A DNA stretch of 64,000 nucleotides from JAFLCL01 sp039809495 (GCA_039809495.1 JBDHVC010000013.1:1-64000), one strand, 5' to 3'. Numbered from the stretch's first letter, positions 43,389 to 53,311 are shown. Program-made: numbers and translations. The notes: generated by a model from the sequence alone, not told the origin.

Positions 43389-44786
43389 TCACGTCGCGTC
43401 GGTCGCCGCCTCGGAGGCGTCGTCGAGCTCGAGGCGCGTGCGCGCGGTCTCGAGCCGGCCCGCGCCGCTCTCCTCGAGCCAGGGCGCGAGCGCCTCGAGC
43501 GCGCGACGGGCGATCACCGCGTAGCGGGCGCGCTTCTGGAGCTTCGGCGAGCAGCCCTCGAGCGGCGGGAACATGCTGAACATCACGTTCGAGGGCTGAT
43601 AGCGATCCACCTTCGCGCGGAGGTGCGCGTAGAGCGAGCCGAGCGCCGTCTCGCGCGGCGGGAGCGCGCCCACGAAGCTCGTCTCGCCGAGCAGCGAGCG
43701 CGCCAGCGCGACGCCGACGACGAGCCCGCTCGCCGCGCTCTCCACGTAGCCCTCCACGCCCGCGAGCTGGCCGGCGAGGTGCACGCCCTCTGCGCCGACG
43801 ATCGCGAGATCGTCGGCGAGCGCGCGCGGCGCCTCGACGAAGGTGTTGCGATGGACGCTCCCGTAGCGGAGGAATTCGACGCTCTCGAGCCCCGGGATCA
43901 TGGAGAGGACGCGCTTCTGCTCGGGCCACATCATCCGCGTCTGGAAGCCGACGAGGTTGTACGCGGTCCGCTCGACGTCCTCGGGGCGGAGCTGGACCAC
44001 GGCGTAGGGCCACCGCCCCGTGCGCGGGTCCGTGAGGCCCACGGGGCGCATCGGCCCGAACGCGAGCGTGCGCTCGCCGCGCTCGGCCATCACCTCGATG
44101 GGCAGGCAGCCCTCGAAGTACCTCGGCTCCTCGAACGCGCGCGGCGGGACCTTCTCGGCCGCGAGCAGCGCCGCGACGAAGGCCTCGTACTCCGAGCGGG
44201 TGAGCGGGCAGTTGAGGTAGGCGTCGTCGCCGCCCTTGTCGTTGCGGCTCGCGCGAAACGTCTTCGACTCGTCGATCGACGCCGCGCTCACGACGGGCGC
44301 GATGGCGTCGTAGTACGCGAGGTGCTCCGCCCCGACGAGCTCCGCGATGGCGCTCGCGAGCGCGTCGCTCGTGAGCGGCCCGGTCGCGATCACGATCGGG
44401 CGCTCGGCGGGGATGGACGTGACCTCCCGGCGCTCGATCCGGATCCGCGGGTGCGCCTCGAGGCGCTCGGTCAAGAGCCTCGAGAAGCGCTCGCGATCGA
44501 CCGCGAACGCGCCCCCCGCCGGCACGCGCGTGTGCTCGCCCACGTCCATGACGAGCGAGCCCGCGCGCCGCATCTCCTCCTTGAGGAGCCCGACCGCGTT
44601 CGTCAGCGCGTCGCCGCGGAACGAATTCGAGCAGACGAGCTCCGCGAGGTGATCGCCGACCTGCGCGGGCGTGCGCTTCGTCGGCTTCTGCTCGACGAGG
44701 CGCACGCGCACGCCTCGCTCGGCGAGCTGAAACGCGCACTCGGAGCCCGCGAGCCCGCCGCCGACGACGAGGACCTCGGCGCTCAT
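43389..44786 (-). CDS. trmFO: Folate-dependent tRNA m5U54 methyltransferase
   Basis: 465 residues, normal for TrmFO. It methylates U54 of tRNA using methylenetetrahydrofolate and FAD. FAD loop GGGLAGSECAFQLAERG, CSNSFRGD, NCPLTRSEYEAF and EPRYFEGCLPIEVMAERG are present. ATG at 44786 overlaps the preceding lipoprotein stop (ATGA); GGGGG lies upstream. The long in-frame N-terminal extension is rejected. Confidence 0.95.
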   Translation of the reverse strand: MSAEVLVVGGGLAGSECAFQLAERGVRVRLVEQKPTKRTPAQVGDHLAELVCSNSFRGDALTNAVGLLKEEMRRAGSLVMDVGEHTRVPAGGAFAVDRERFSRLLTERLEAHPRIRIERREVTSIPAERPIVIATGPLTSDALASAIAELVGAEHLAYYDAIAPVVSAASIDESKTFRASRNDKGGDDAYLNCPLTRSEYEAFVAALLAAEKVPPRAFEEPRYFEGCLPIEVMAERGERTLAFGPMRPVGLTDPRTGRWPYAVVQLRPEDVERTAYNLVGFQTRMMWPEQKRVLSMIPGLESVEFLRYGSVHRNTFVEAPRALADDLAIVGAEGVHLAGQLAGVEGYVESAASGLVVGVALARSLLGETSFVGALPPRETALGSLYAHLRAKVDRYQPSNVMFSMFPPLEGCSPKLQKRARYAVIARRALEALAPWLEESGAGRLETARTRLELDDASEAATDAT

Positions 44787-46312
44787 GGGCAGACCCCCTC
44801 CGACGTGCAGGGGCCGCTCGCGCAGCGCCCGAGGCGAGCCTCCGCGTCGCACGTCTCGCCGGACGCGAGGACGGGCCTGAGCGTCAGCGCCATGGCCACG
44901 GACGACGCGACCTCGAGCGGCGAGGCGACGTCGACGACCACGTAGTAGGTGCCGCTTCGGGCATCCTCGATGGCCACGCGCGAGCGGCGATCGCCCGGAA
45001 GGCCGCTCGCGTCGTCGTCGCAGGCGAGCTCGCTCGTGTCGCTCACGCACGCGCTCCGCACCGAGACGAGCGTGTCGAGCGACGCGGGGTTCGCCTCGAG
45101 CTCCGTCGTCGCGAGGAGATCGAGCGCGCCGTCGGGGACCTCGACGGCGAGGATCGCCTCGGCCCCGTGGGCGCTCCCGCAGCTCGCGCGATCGATGATT
45201 CCGTCGCCCGGACCGAGCGTGAGCCCCAGCTCGCGGATCGTCGGGGCCCCGTCCGTCGGCGCCTCGAGCACGACCCGCGTCGCCGATCGACAGAGCCCCT
45301 CGAGCGCGCTCGAGGCCGCGCAGGCGCCGCTCACGCAAGCGTACGACGCGCGGCAGAGGTGGAGCTCGTCGCACGCCTCGCCGAACCCCACCTCGCTCGC
45401 CTCCTCGACGCGCACCTCGCGCGTCGCGCTGCGCGCGCCTCGGCGATCGTAGGCGAACACGCGCAGCCCGAGCGCCAGATCGATTCCGTCGCGCTCCGGC
45501 GACGCCGACCAAGACGCGAGCACGCTCGCGAACGATCGCCCCGCGGGCGGCGCGTCGAAGGCCATGAAGAAGGGCCCGAGCTCGCTCGGCCGATCGCTCC
45601 GCAGCGGGATCGGCGACCCATCCGCGGCGAGGAGGCGGATCCCCACACCGACGACGTCCGCGTCCTCGTCCGTCCCCGAGGCGAAGAGGTCGAGCCGCGC
45701 CCCAGCGAGCCGGCGCGCCGCGGCGGCGTCGAGGACGGGCGCGCTCGCAGGCGCGGTGTCGAACACGGCCGTGTAGGCGCCCTCGCCGCTCACCACGAGA
45801 TAGACGGTGGATCCTCCCGCGGCGACGAAGCCCGTCACCCCCGGGACGAGGCCGCCATGCGGGTCGAAGCAGCTCTCGAGGCCCGAGGACGCGGCCTCGC
45901 ACACCGAGCGAGCCTCGGCGATCAGCGAGGACGCGTCGGGGGGCTCGCCGCGGAGCGTCACCTCGATCCCGACGTCACCGCTCCCCGGCACCTCGAGCGC
46001 GAGGATCTCCGAGGCTCGCGGGCCACCCTCGGGCGCGCCGCAGACCGCGGCGAGCTCGAGGCCGCCCGGGCTCGAGCCGAGCTCGCCCGAGACCGACACG
46101 CGCGCCCCCACCTCGAGGACGACGTGTCGAGGCGTGGCGCAGAGATCGGAGGGAGACTCGCCGTCCCACCCCGCCCGCGCGTCGACCCGCGGCCCTCCCT
46201 CGAGCCGCGACGCGGCGTCGTCGGGCCGCTCCCCTTCGGGGCACCCCGAGGCGAGCAGCGCGAGGCTCGCGATCGGCGCGAGCCATCCTGGGCGCGAGAG
46301 AGTCCGAGACAT
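44783..46312 (-). CDS. Secreted lipoprotein with PPC-like beta domains
   Basis: 509 residues. Lipobox LLASGC, then an acidic linker and two similar beta-rich halves (each with a CDDDAS/ESCFDP-type loop and GTYYVVVDV or STVYLVVSG strand) resembling bacterial pre-peptidase C-terminal domains. A central Cys-rich bit (CDELHLCRASYACVSGAC) separates them. No catalytic motif seen. Starts 33 bases after dprA; TACGCC lies 9 bases before the ATG. Confidence 0.7.
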   Translation of the reverse strand: MSRTLSRPGWLAPIASLALLASGCPEGERPDDAASRLEGGPRVDARAGWDGESPSDLCATPRHVVLEVGARVSVSGELGSSPGGLELAAVCGAPEGGPRASEILALEVPGSGDVGIEVTLRGEPPDASSLIAEARSVCEAASSGLESCFDPHGGLVPGVTGFVAAGGSTVYLVVSGEGAYTAVFDTAPASAPVLDAAAARRLAGARLDLFASGTDEDADVVGVGIRLLAADGSPIPLRSDRPSELGPFFMAFDAPPAGRSFASVLASWSASPERDGIDLALGLRVFAYDRRGARSATREVRVEEASEVGFGEACDELHLCRASYACVSGACAASSALEGLCRSATRVVLEAPTDGAPTIRELGLTLGPGDGIIDRASCGSAHGAEAILAVEVPDGALDLLATTELEANPASLDTLVSVRSACVSDTSELACDDDASGLPGDRRSRVAIEDARSGTYYVVVDVASPLEVASSVAMALTLRPVLASGETCDAEARLGRCASGPCTSEGVCP

Positions 46313-46345
46313 GCGGCGCGAGGCGTAGCGCCCGGCTCGATCGGG

Positions 46346-47287
46346 TCAACCGACGAGCTCGAAGCGACCGTCGCGTCGCTCGACGACGAGCCCTCGGAGC
46401 TCGAGCTCCGCCAGCGTCGCGACGACGACGGACGCCGGGCGGCCCAGCCGTTCGACGAGGTCGTCGGCCTCGACCACGCCCCGCTCCATCCACGCGAGGA
46501 CGTCACGATGCTCGGGGCCGAGGTCCGACGCGACGCTGGGGCGCGGGCCGCGCAGAGGCGCCGCCGTCCGTCGCCGCCGCGCGTCGCGCCTCGGGGCCGC
46601 GCGCTCGGACACGGCCGGCAGGTGCTCGACGAGGTCGAGGACGTCTCGCGCGCCGAGGCAAGGGGTCGCGCCGCGTCGGATGAGCTCGTTCGATCCGAGC
46701 GCGCTCTCGACCTCCGGCACCCTGGGCACCGCGAGCACGGGCACGCCGAGCGAGCGCGCGTGCGCCGCGGTCGAGAGCGCGCCCGAGGCGAGAGGTGCCT
46801 CCACGACGAGGACGACGCGCGCGAGCGCCGCGATGATCCGGTTGCGAGCGAGGAACGTGTGGCGACGAGGCGCCTCGTCGTCGTCGTGCTCGCTCAGCTC
46901 GCACCCGCCGCGCTCGACGATCGCGGCGTAGAGGGGCCCGTGCGCGGCAGGATACGGCACGTTGAGCCCGGAGGCGTGGACGACGATCGTGATCCCGTGG
47001 GCGTCGAGGGCGCCGACGTGCGCCGCGTGGTCGATGCCGACCGCGCCCCCGGAGACGATGGGGCACCCGCTCTCCGCGAGCTCACGCGCGAGGCGACGCG
47101 CGAGCTGGCTCCCCCGCTCGCTCGGCCGGCGCGTGCCGACGATCGCGACGGCGCGCGCGAGCGGCGGGAGCGACCCACGCACCCGGAGCTGGGGCGGCGC
47201 GTCCCCGAGCGAGGCGAGGGCGAGCGGATACGCGCTGGCGTCACGGTCGAGCGAGACGATGGGTGGAGGCGACACGCGGCCCCTCAT
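46346..47287 (-). CDS. dprA: DNA processing protein DprA
   Basis: 313 residues. Loads RecA on incoming single-stranded DNA during transformation. Rossmann core: AIVGTRRPSERGSQLARRLA, IVSGGAVGIDHAAHVGAL, FLARNRIIAALA, SGALSTAAHARSLG, and a C-terminal winged-helix (LERLGRPASVVVATLAELELRG). The N-terminal SAM-like domain is short. ATG at 47287 is chosen; the extension to 47431 is antisense to the FKBP gene. Head of a minus-strand run. Confidence 0.9.
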   Translation of the reverse strand: MRGRVSPPPIVSLDRDASAYPLALASLGDAPPQLRVRGSLPPLARAVAIVGTRRPSERGSQLARRLARELAESGCPIVSGGAVGIDHAAHVGALDAHGITIVVHASGLNVPYPAAHGPLYAAIVERGGCELSEHDDDEAPRRHTFLARNRIIAALARVVLVVEAPLASGALSTAAHARSLGVPVLAVPRVPEVESALGSNELIRRGATPCLGARDVLDLVEHLPAVSERAAPRRDARRRRTAAPLRGPRPSVASDLGPEHRDVLAWMERGVVEADDLVERLGRPASVVVATLAELELRGLVVERRDGRFELVG

Positions 47288-47359
47288 CGGCGTCGCCCCG
47301 CGAGCGTTGCCTCGAGAGGGCACTTCCCCCTCCGACCGAAACGGACTACGAAGCGCTCC

Positions 47360-47680
47360 ATGCTCGAGAAGACGGATCTGCAACTGGGCGATGGGGCGGA
47401 GGCGCGCGTCGGCTCCCGCGTGAGCGTCCACTACGTCGGCACGCTCGGCACGGGAGAGCAGTTCGACTCGTCACGCGACCGCGACGAGCCCTTCGAGTTC
47501 CACCTCGGCGCCGGAGAGGTGATCCGCGGCTGGGACGAGGGCGTCGTCGGGATGCGGATCGGCGGCAAGCGCCGCCTCGTCATCCCGCCGGAGCTCGGCT
47601 ACGGCGTGCTCGGGATCCCCGGCGTCATCCCCGGCGGCGCGACGCTGCACTTCGAGGTCGAGCTCCTCGGCGTCCGCTGA
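47360..47680 (+). CDS. FKBP-type peptidyl-prolyl isomerase
   Basis: 106 residues, a minimal single FKBP domain: VSVHYVGTLGTGEQFDSSRD, FHLGAGEVIRGWDEGVVGM, IPPELGYG, ATLHFEVELL. No signal peptide, so cytoplasmic. All the usual aromatic pocket residues look present. TACGAA lies 7 bases before the ATG, and no ribosome site is seen. Confidence 0.93.
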   Translation: MLEKTDLQLGDGAEARVGSRVSVHYVGTLGTGEQFDSSRDRDEPFEFHLGAGEVIRGWDEGVVGMRIGGKRRLVIPPELGYGVLGIPGVIPGGATLHFEVELLGVR

Positions 47681-47695
47681 CGGAGGGAGCGTGCC

Positions 47696-49105
47696 GTGAG
47701 CTGGGCGACGCTCCTGACGATCCTCGAGGTCGCGTGGATCGTCGCGCTCTCGCTCGGGATCGTCCTCGAGCGTCGCTCCCCGACCGCGACGCTCGCGTGG
47801 ATCGGGGCGCTCGTCTGGCTCCCCTTCGTCGGGGCGCTCGTCTACTACCTCCTCGGCCCGCGGCGGCTCAAGCGCCGCAAGGTGCGCAGGCAGGAGTGCG
47901 CCCAGGCGCTCCGGCGCGCGATGCAGGAGCTCGATCGCGAGGTCGACGACCCGCGCTGGAGCGGGCTCGCGAGGCTCGCGATCACGCTCGGGGAGTCGCC
48001 CCCTTTGCCCGCGCACGACGTCCGGCTCTTCCTCGACGGGGACGCGCTCTACGACGCGCTCGAGGCCGCCATCCGCGAGGCCCGCCACCACGTCCACGTC
48101 GAGTACTACATCTTCGACGACGACGCGATCGGGCGACGCATGATCGCCGCGCTCACGGAGCGAGCCGCCGCTGGCGTCGAGGTGCGCGTCGTGCTCGACG
48201 GGATCGGCTCCTACGGCCTCGCCGATCGAGCGTTCGACGCGCTCCGCGCGAGCGGCGGCGACGTCGCGTGGTTCAACCCGGTCTCGGGCCTCAGGCCACG
48301 GCTCGCGAACTTCCGCACGCACCGCAAGATCGTGATCGTCGATGGCAGCGTCGCGTTCACCGGGGGCATGAACGTCGCCGGCGACCACTCGATCCACAGG
48401 TCGGGCGGGCACGCGTGGCGAGACACCCACCTCGCCTTCCGCGGACCAGCGACACGCGCCCTCCAGCGCGTCTTCCTCGAGGACTGGATCTTCGCGAGCG
48501 GAAAGACGGTCCCCCCGAGGGAGCCCTACTTCGTCCCCGTCACGCGCGACGGCGCGCACACGCTCCTCCAGGTCGTCTCCTCGGGGCCCGATCGCGACGT
48601 GTTCCCCATCTACCAGGTCTTCTTCACCGCGATCATGCAGGCGCGCGAGCGGATCTGGCTCACGACGCCCTACTTCGTCCCCGACGAGCCGATGCTGACG
48701 GCGCTCGTCGCGGCGGGCCTGCGCGGCGTCGACGTGCGGATCCTCGTCCCACGCTCGAGCGACAACCTCCTCGTCGATCTCGCCGCGCGCTCCTACTACC
48801 CCGAGCTCGTCCGAGCGCGGGTCCACATCTACGAGTACGTCGGCCGCATGCTCCACGCGAAGACGCTCGTCGTCGACGGGGAGCTCGCCATCGTCGGCAC
48901 GGCCAACTTCGACAACCGCAGCTTTCGCCTGAACTTCGAGGTCATCGCCGCGCTCTACGATCCGCAGATGGCGGCCGAGCTCGCGCACGCGTTCGAGCGG
49001 GATCTCACCCGCGCCGAGCTCGTACGCGTCCGCGAGATCAAGGAGAAGCGCTTCATCGATCGGCTCGGAGAGGCGACCGCGCGCCTCTTCTCACCGCTCC
49101 TCTGA
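47696..49105 (+). CDS. cls: Cardiolipin synthase, PLD family
   Basis: 469 residues, GTG start 15 bases after the FKBP stop. Two N-terminal membrane helices, then two phospholipase D motifs: HRKIVIVDG with GGMN near 205-225 and HAKTLVVDG with GTANFDNRS near 385-410. It joins two phosphatidylglycerols into cardiolipin at the inner membrane. Confidence 0.93.
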   Translation: MSWATLLTILEVAWIVALSLGIVLERRSPTATLAWIGALVWLPFVGALVYYLLGPRRLKRRKVRRQECAQALRRAMQELDREVDDPRWSGLARLAITLGESPPLPAHDVRLFLDGDALYDALEAAIREARHHVHVEYYIFDDDAIGRRMIAALTERAAAGVEVRVVLDGIGSYGLADRAFDALRASGGDVAWFNPVSGLRPRLANFRTHRKIVIVDGSVAFTGGMNVAGDHSIHRSGGHAWRDTHLAFRGPATRALQRVFLEDWIFASGKTVPPREPYFVPVTRDGAHTLLQVVSSGPDRDVFPIYQVFFTAIMQARERIWLTTPYFVPDEPMLTALVAAGLRGVDVRILVPRSSDNLLVDLAARSYYPELVRARVHIYEYVGRMLHAKTLVVDGELAIVGTANFDNRSFRLNFEVIAALYDPQMAAELAHAFERDLTRAELVRVREIKEKRFIDRLGEATARLFSPLL

Positions 49106-49385
49106 CGGCGAGCGCGTCGAAGAGCGCGCGAGCGGCTCACGGTCGATCCGGGGATCGAGGGCCTCGCCCCGGGGGGTGTGAAGAAGCGGCCCGCCACGTC
49201 GCGATGATCTGGGCCGTCCTTTCACATGGCGGCGTCTCTACCACGAGGAGCCGCGACCCGACGCGACGCGATGTGTCGTGATCGCCGCGGATCGTGCGGG
49301 CTCGCGGCACGTTGCCACGTCGATTGCATATGGACCGTCGCCGCCTCGATCGGGGTGGGGAACGGAATCGGACATGGAGGGCCTC

Positions 49386-50495
49386 GTGAGACGAATCATG
49401 CCACCGACGGCGATATCGCTCGTCGCGGCGCTGCAGCTCGGCTGCGCGCTCAGCCACACGACGGGGATCGACTCGGAAGGCCGCGCCGACGCTGGCCACC
49501 CGAGCGGCCCGCTCGCCGACGCGAGCGGCCCTGGGCGCCCCGACGCGTTCGTCGACCTGAGCCACTGCGGCGATGGCCGCCTCGATCCTGGCGAGCAGTG
49601 CGACGACGGGAACGGCGCGCGCTGGGACGGCTGCGCCCCCGACTGCCGGCTCGAGCGCTCAGTGCTCATGCGCGACCTCGCGTTCGCGGGCGACGCGATC
49701 GGGTGCGGGCCCGCGCGGCCACCCGCCAACCGCTTCGCCGAGGCGCTCGGCGGCGCGATCGCCGAGCTCAACAACGTCGCGGCGTCCGACGCGCGCGGCG
49801 TCGAGCGGAGCGCCGTCCTGCTCTCGCTGCTCGGGCTCGACGATGGGACGGGGACCGACGACCCCTCCCTCGAGATCGCGTGGCTCCTCGGGCGATCGGA
49901 CGAGCGCGGGGGCTTCGTCGTCGGCGACGGATCGATCGACGCGCGCCTCGAGCCCACGATGCGCTTCGACGCGACGCTGCGCGCGCACGCGCTCGCGGGA
50001 GGACCGGCCGAGATCGCGTTCCCGACCCGGCCCTTCCGCGTCCACGTCCGCGACGCGCACCTCGTCGCGCGCACGGACCGCTTCGGCGACGAGGTCGGCA
50101 ACCTCGAGGAGGGGCGCGTCTGCGGCACGCTCACGATCGCCTCGCTCCTCCCGTTCACGCGCGAGTCCGCCTCGCTCGACATCCTCCCGCCCGCTTGCAG
50201 CGAGCCGAGCGTCCCCTTCACCCTCGCCGACATCGCCATCGGCGGGATGGATCTCTCGCTGGCGCGGGCTCCCGGCGCGAGCCCGGATCTCGACCTCGAC
50301 GGCGACGGCCTCGAGCGCTTCGAGATCGACCGCGGTGACGGGCGGTGCGTGCCGGTGGTCACCGCCTGCGTCGACGGTGACGGGACGCGCATCCCTGGCC
50401 GCCGTTGCCTCGAGGACCCGCGCATCGCGGACGGCTTCTCGGTGGAGCTCGGGTTCCGCGGCACGCGCACCCACGTCACGGGCGCGCGCCCCTAG
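49386..50495 (+). CDS. Myxobacterial Cys-rich lipoprotein, unknown
   Basis: 369 residues. GTG at 49386 is chosen because GGAGG ends 5 bases before it; an ATG at 49374 overlaps that site. Lipobox ALQLGC. A short Cys-rich module follows (CGDGRLDPGEQCDDGNGARW), typical of DUF4215-like repeats in myxobacterial surface proteins, then a beta-rich domain. No enzyme motif. The 280-base gap before it holds no feature I recognise. Confidence 0.75.
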   Translation: MRRIMPPTAISLVAALQLGCALSHTTGIDSEGRADAGHPSGPLADASGPGRPDAFVDLSHCGDGRLDPGEQCDDGNGARWDGCAPDCRLERSVLMRDLAFAGDAIGCGPARPPANRFAEALGGAIAELNNVAASDARGVERSAVLLSLLGLDDGTGTDDPSLEIAWLLGRSDERGGFVVGDGSIDARLEPTMRFDATLRAHALAGGPAEIAFPTRPFRVHVRDAHLVARTDRFGDEVGNLEEGRVCGTLTIASLLPFTRESASLDILPPACSEPSVPFTLADIAIGGMDLSLARAPGASPDLDLDGDGLERFEIDRGDGRCVPVVTACVDGDGTRIPGRRCLEDPRIADGFSVELGFRGTRTHVTGARP

Positions 50496-50507
50496 CGCGG
50501 CGCGCTC

Positions 50508-51266
50508 TCAGGCGTCCGGGCCTCGCTCCACGGCGCACCCCCAGCCGTCGTAGACGCCCTGGTGCTCCTCGGCGAGGACGAGGAGGCTCGAGGTGATCTC
50601 GTGGATGTGGACGAGCGTCGCGAGGTCGCGCCGAGAGGCCCGCGCGACGAAGGAGCCGTCCTCCTCGTCGTGCTCCACGTCGAAGCCCGCGTCGCGACAC
50701 GCACGCGCGAACGCGCGCGCGTGCCCGTCGGTCGTGAACCTCGCCGTGTGGGTCACCGATCGCGCGTGATCGAGCCTGTCACCGGCGTCGCGGAGCTCGT
50801 CGACGAGGTGCCGATCCGCGATCCAGCGGAGCTCGAGCGGCCCCGGAAAGAGCACCTCGAGGTAGTGCCTCCAGGCGGGATCCGCGCGGACCTGCGTCGT
50901 CACGCGGCGCGTCGGCTCGGACCCGAACTTCGCGCCGAGCGCGGCGACGAGCGCCTCCTCGAGGCGCTCGGGCGAGGCGGCGTAGAAGAAGAGCGTGCGC
51001 GCCCCGTTCCAGGTCATGCGGCCGACGAATTGGCCCTCGCAGCGAGCGCCGAGCGCGCGGACGAGCTCGCCCTCGTGCGTCGCGAGCTCGCTCGCCTCTC
51101 CGTCGGTCGTCAGGCCATCCGCGCGCGGCGCCTGGAGCTCGAAGCGGATCGAGACGAGCCACGGCTTCTCCCGGATCGGCGCCTGCTCCGAGACGCCCAG
51201 ATCGAGCATCGTCGAGCAGGGGAGCTCGTCGACGACGAAGAAGTAGAAGTCCCATCGATCGCTCAT
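50508..51266 (-). CDS. DUF695 - RraB-like fusion protein
   Basis: 252 residues, soluble. N-terminal DUF695 domain (WDFYFFVVDELPCSTMLDL, ADGLTTDGEASELATHE, FVGRMTWNGARTLFFYA). C-terminal region resembles RraB, an inhibitor of RNase E (DELRDAGDRLDHARSVTHTA, DAGFDVEHDEE). Role likely RNA-decay control, but unproven. ATG at 51266. Alone between two lipoprotein genes. Confidence 0.7.
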   Translation of the reverse strand: MSDRWDFYFFVVDELPCSTMLDLGVSEQAPIREKPWLVSIRFELQAPRADGLTTDGEASELATHEGELVRALGARCEGQFVGRMTWNGARTLFFYAASPERLEEALVAALGAKFGSEPTRRVTTQVRADPAWRHYLEVLFPGPLELRWIADRHLVDELRDAGDRLDHARSVTHTARFTTDGHARAFARACRDAGFDVEHDEEDGSFVARASRRDLATLVHIHEITSSLLVLAEEHQGVYDGWGCAVERGPDA

Positions 51267-51338
51267 GTCCCACGCCCCGCGAGCGCGCGCCTCGCGCCAT
51301 GGGCTCGACGCGCGTCGGGGCGCACGCTGGCTCGCCGC

Positions 51339-51797
51339 TCATCGACAGCCATCGGGGACCTCCCGCGCGCGCGCCTCGAGCTCGCGCCGAAACCCCTCGA
51401 GCGCCCCCTCGCACGCGAGCGCGCGCGCGTCGCCGAGGTCCCCGAGCCGATCGAGCTCTTCGCACGCGATCCGCGCTCGCTCACGCTCGCTGGCGTCGCC
51501 GACGGCCTCGGCGAACGCCGCGCAGCACCGCCGAAGCCGCGCGCAGACGAGCTCCGCCTCTTCGCTCGAGGGGACGGGCTCGGGGGTCCCGCCGCCCGTC
51601 GTGATCGTCCCGCCAGGCTCCTCGCGCGGCGCGTCGTCCAGGGCGGGCTCGCCGCCCGCTCGTGCGGCCGAAGCGCTCGGCGAATTCGGCGCGCTCGGCC
51701 CCGGACGCGGCGACCCCTCGCCCTCACAGCCGACGGCGGCGAGGGCGATCATGGCCGAGGCGAGGGAGACGATGAGGGACGCTCGAGCGACGCGCAT
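51339..51797 (-). CDS. Small lipoprotein, unknown
   Basis: 152 residues from the ATG at 51797. Lipobox LAAVGC, then a long Pro/Ser/Gly linker and a small helical domain with four Cys (CARLRRCCAAF, CEELDRLG, CEGAL). A Cys-pair helical fold is likely. In-frame upstream extension is a shadow of the KamA gene. Confidence 0.65.
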   Translation of the reverse strand: MRVARASLIVSLASAMIALAAVGCEGEGSPRPGPSAPNSPSASAARAGGEPALDDAPREEPGGTITTGGGTPEPVPSSEEAELVCARLRRCCAAFAEAVGDASERERARIACEELDRLGDLGDARALACEGALEGFRRELEARAREVPDGCR

Positions 51798-51995
51798 ACG
51801 CGTGGGCCTGACGCTTCGAGCGGCTCGCGTGGTGCGCGCGGCGAGCGCTCGCGGGTCGGACGCTATCACCCGAGCGCGAGGCGAGCCAGGTCGCCCCGAG
51901 CGCGCCCGAGCGCGCCGTCCGAGCGCGAGCACCTCGCCCACGCGAGCGGACGAGCCGTGGCACCACGCGCCACCTCGATCCACGGTCCTCTTCCC

Positions 51996-53108
51996 GTGTC
52001 CTCCACGCTCGCGCCCGACGAGGCCTCGCCATCGCTCCGCCCCGAGGACGACTGGCGCTGGCAGCAGCGCCACGCGCTCACCACGCTCGCCCAGCTCGAG
52101 GAGGCGTTCGAGCTCACGCCGTCCGAGCGCGAGGGCGCGCGCGCGCGTGAGGCGTCGGGGCTCCCGATCTCCATCACGCCCTACTACGCCAGCCTCGCGA
52201 GCCGGAGCGATCCCGCCTGCCCGATCCGCCTCCAGTGCGTCCCGCGCGCGGAGGAAGAGCGCGAGGCGCCCGGCGATCTCCGTGACCCCCTCGGTGAAGA
52301 GGCGCACACCGTCGCGCCCAACCTCTTCTCCCGCTACCCCGATCGCGCGCTCCTCGTCGTCACCGATCGCTGCAGCGTCTACTGCCGCTTCTGCACCCGC
52401 TCGCGGATGGTCGGGCAGGACGGCGGCGCGCGCTCGCTCGCGGTGCTCGAGCCCGCGTTCGCGTGGCTCGAGGCCCACCCCGAGATCACCGACGTCATCC
52501 TCTCGGGTGGCGACCCGCTCGTCCTCGGCGAGGCGCGCCTCGCCGCGATCCTCGAACGCCTCGCCGCGATCCCCCACGTCGGCACGGTGCGCGTCGCGTC
52601 CCGCACGCCCTGCACCCTGCCGCAGCGCATCGACGCGGCGCTCTGCCGCGTGCTCCGCACACACCCGGCGACGTGGGTGATGACCCACTTCAACCACCCC
52701 AAGGAGCTGACGCCCGAGAGCACGCGCGCCCTCTCGCTCCTCGTCGATCACGGCCTCCCCGTGATGAACCAGAGCGTCCTCTTGCGCGGCGTCAACGACG
52801 ACGCGGCGACGCTCACCGCGCTCTTCAAGGGCCTCGTCGCGCGGCGCGTGCGCCCCTACTACCTCCTCCAGGCCGATCTCGTGCGCGGCTCGAGCCACTT
52901 CCGCACGCCGCTCCGACGCGGGATCGAGCTGATGGAGGCGCTGCAGGGCCGCGTGTCGGGCATCGCGCTCCCCAAGTTCGTCGTCGACACGCCCAACGGC
53001 ATGGGCAAGGCCGTCGTGAGCCCGAGCGTGATCGTGCGCGAGGCGAACGGCGTCACGACGCTCCGCACCTTCCGCGGCGAGGCGGACTACGTCGATCCTC
53101 CAGCCTGA
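51996..53108 (+). CDS. KamA-family radical SAM aminomutase
   Basis: 370 residues, GTG start chosen so that the family N-terminus DDWRWQQRHALTTLAQLEE is near residue 18. Radical SAM cluster Cys126, Cys130, Cys133 (CSVYCRFC). SAM binding GGDPLVLG. The PLP-lysine region reads FVVDTPNGMGKAVVSPS, unlike the PGGGGK of classic lysine 2,3-aminomutase. Likely moves an amino group on lysine or glutamate, or acts on EF-P as EpmB; the substrate is unclear. No efp gene nearby. Confidence 0.85.
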   Translation: MSSTLAPDEASPSLRPEDDWRWQQRHALTTLAQLEEAFELTPSEREGARAREASGLPISITPYYASLASRSDPACPIRLQCVPRAEEEREAPGDLRDPLGEEAHTVAPNLFSRYPDRALLVVTDRCSVYCRFCTRSRMVGQDGGARSLAVLEPAFAWLEAHPEITDVILSGGDPLVLGEARLAAILERLAAIPHVGTVRVASRTPCTLPQRIDAALCRVLRTHPATWVMTHFNHPKELTPESTRALSLLVDHGLPVMNQSVLLRGVNDDAATLTALFKGLVARRVRPYYLLQADLVRGSSHFRTPLRRGIELMEALQGRVSGIALPKFVVDTPNGMGKAVVSPSVIVREANGVTTLRTFRGEADYVDPPA

Positions 53109-53193
53109 CGGCGCGCCTCGCTCGACGTGATCCGCCCCGCGGAGGAGCGCTGGCTCGGCGTCGGCGCGTATCGCGCGCGCCCGCGTATGGTGC

Positions 53194-53222
53194 TTGGCTC
53201 GCGCGACGTCGAGGTGTATAGC
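53194..53222 (+). promoter_or_regulatory. Probable promoter of the sdhCAB genes
   Basis: TTGGCT (53194-53199), 17-base spacer, TATAGC (53217-53222), about 90 bases before the sdhC ATG. It stands out in GC-rich DNA and has the right spacing. Confidence 0.55.
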
Positions 53223-53311
53223 TCGCGCCACCACGCACCGACGCCCGGGCGCTTACGAAGGAGCCCTCGGCGCTCGCGTGCTGACGCCGCGCGAGCGGTT
53301 CGAGGTGTTGC

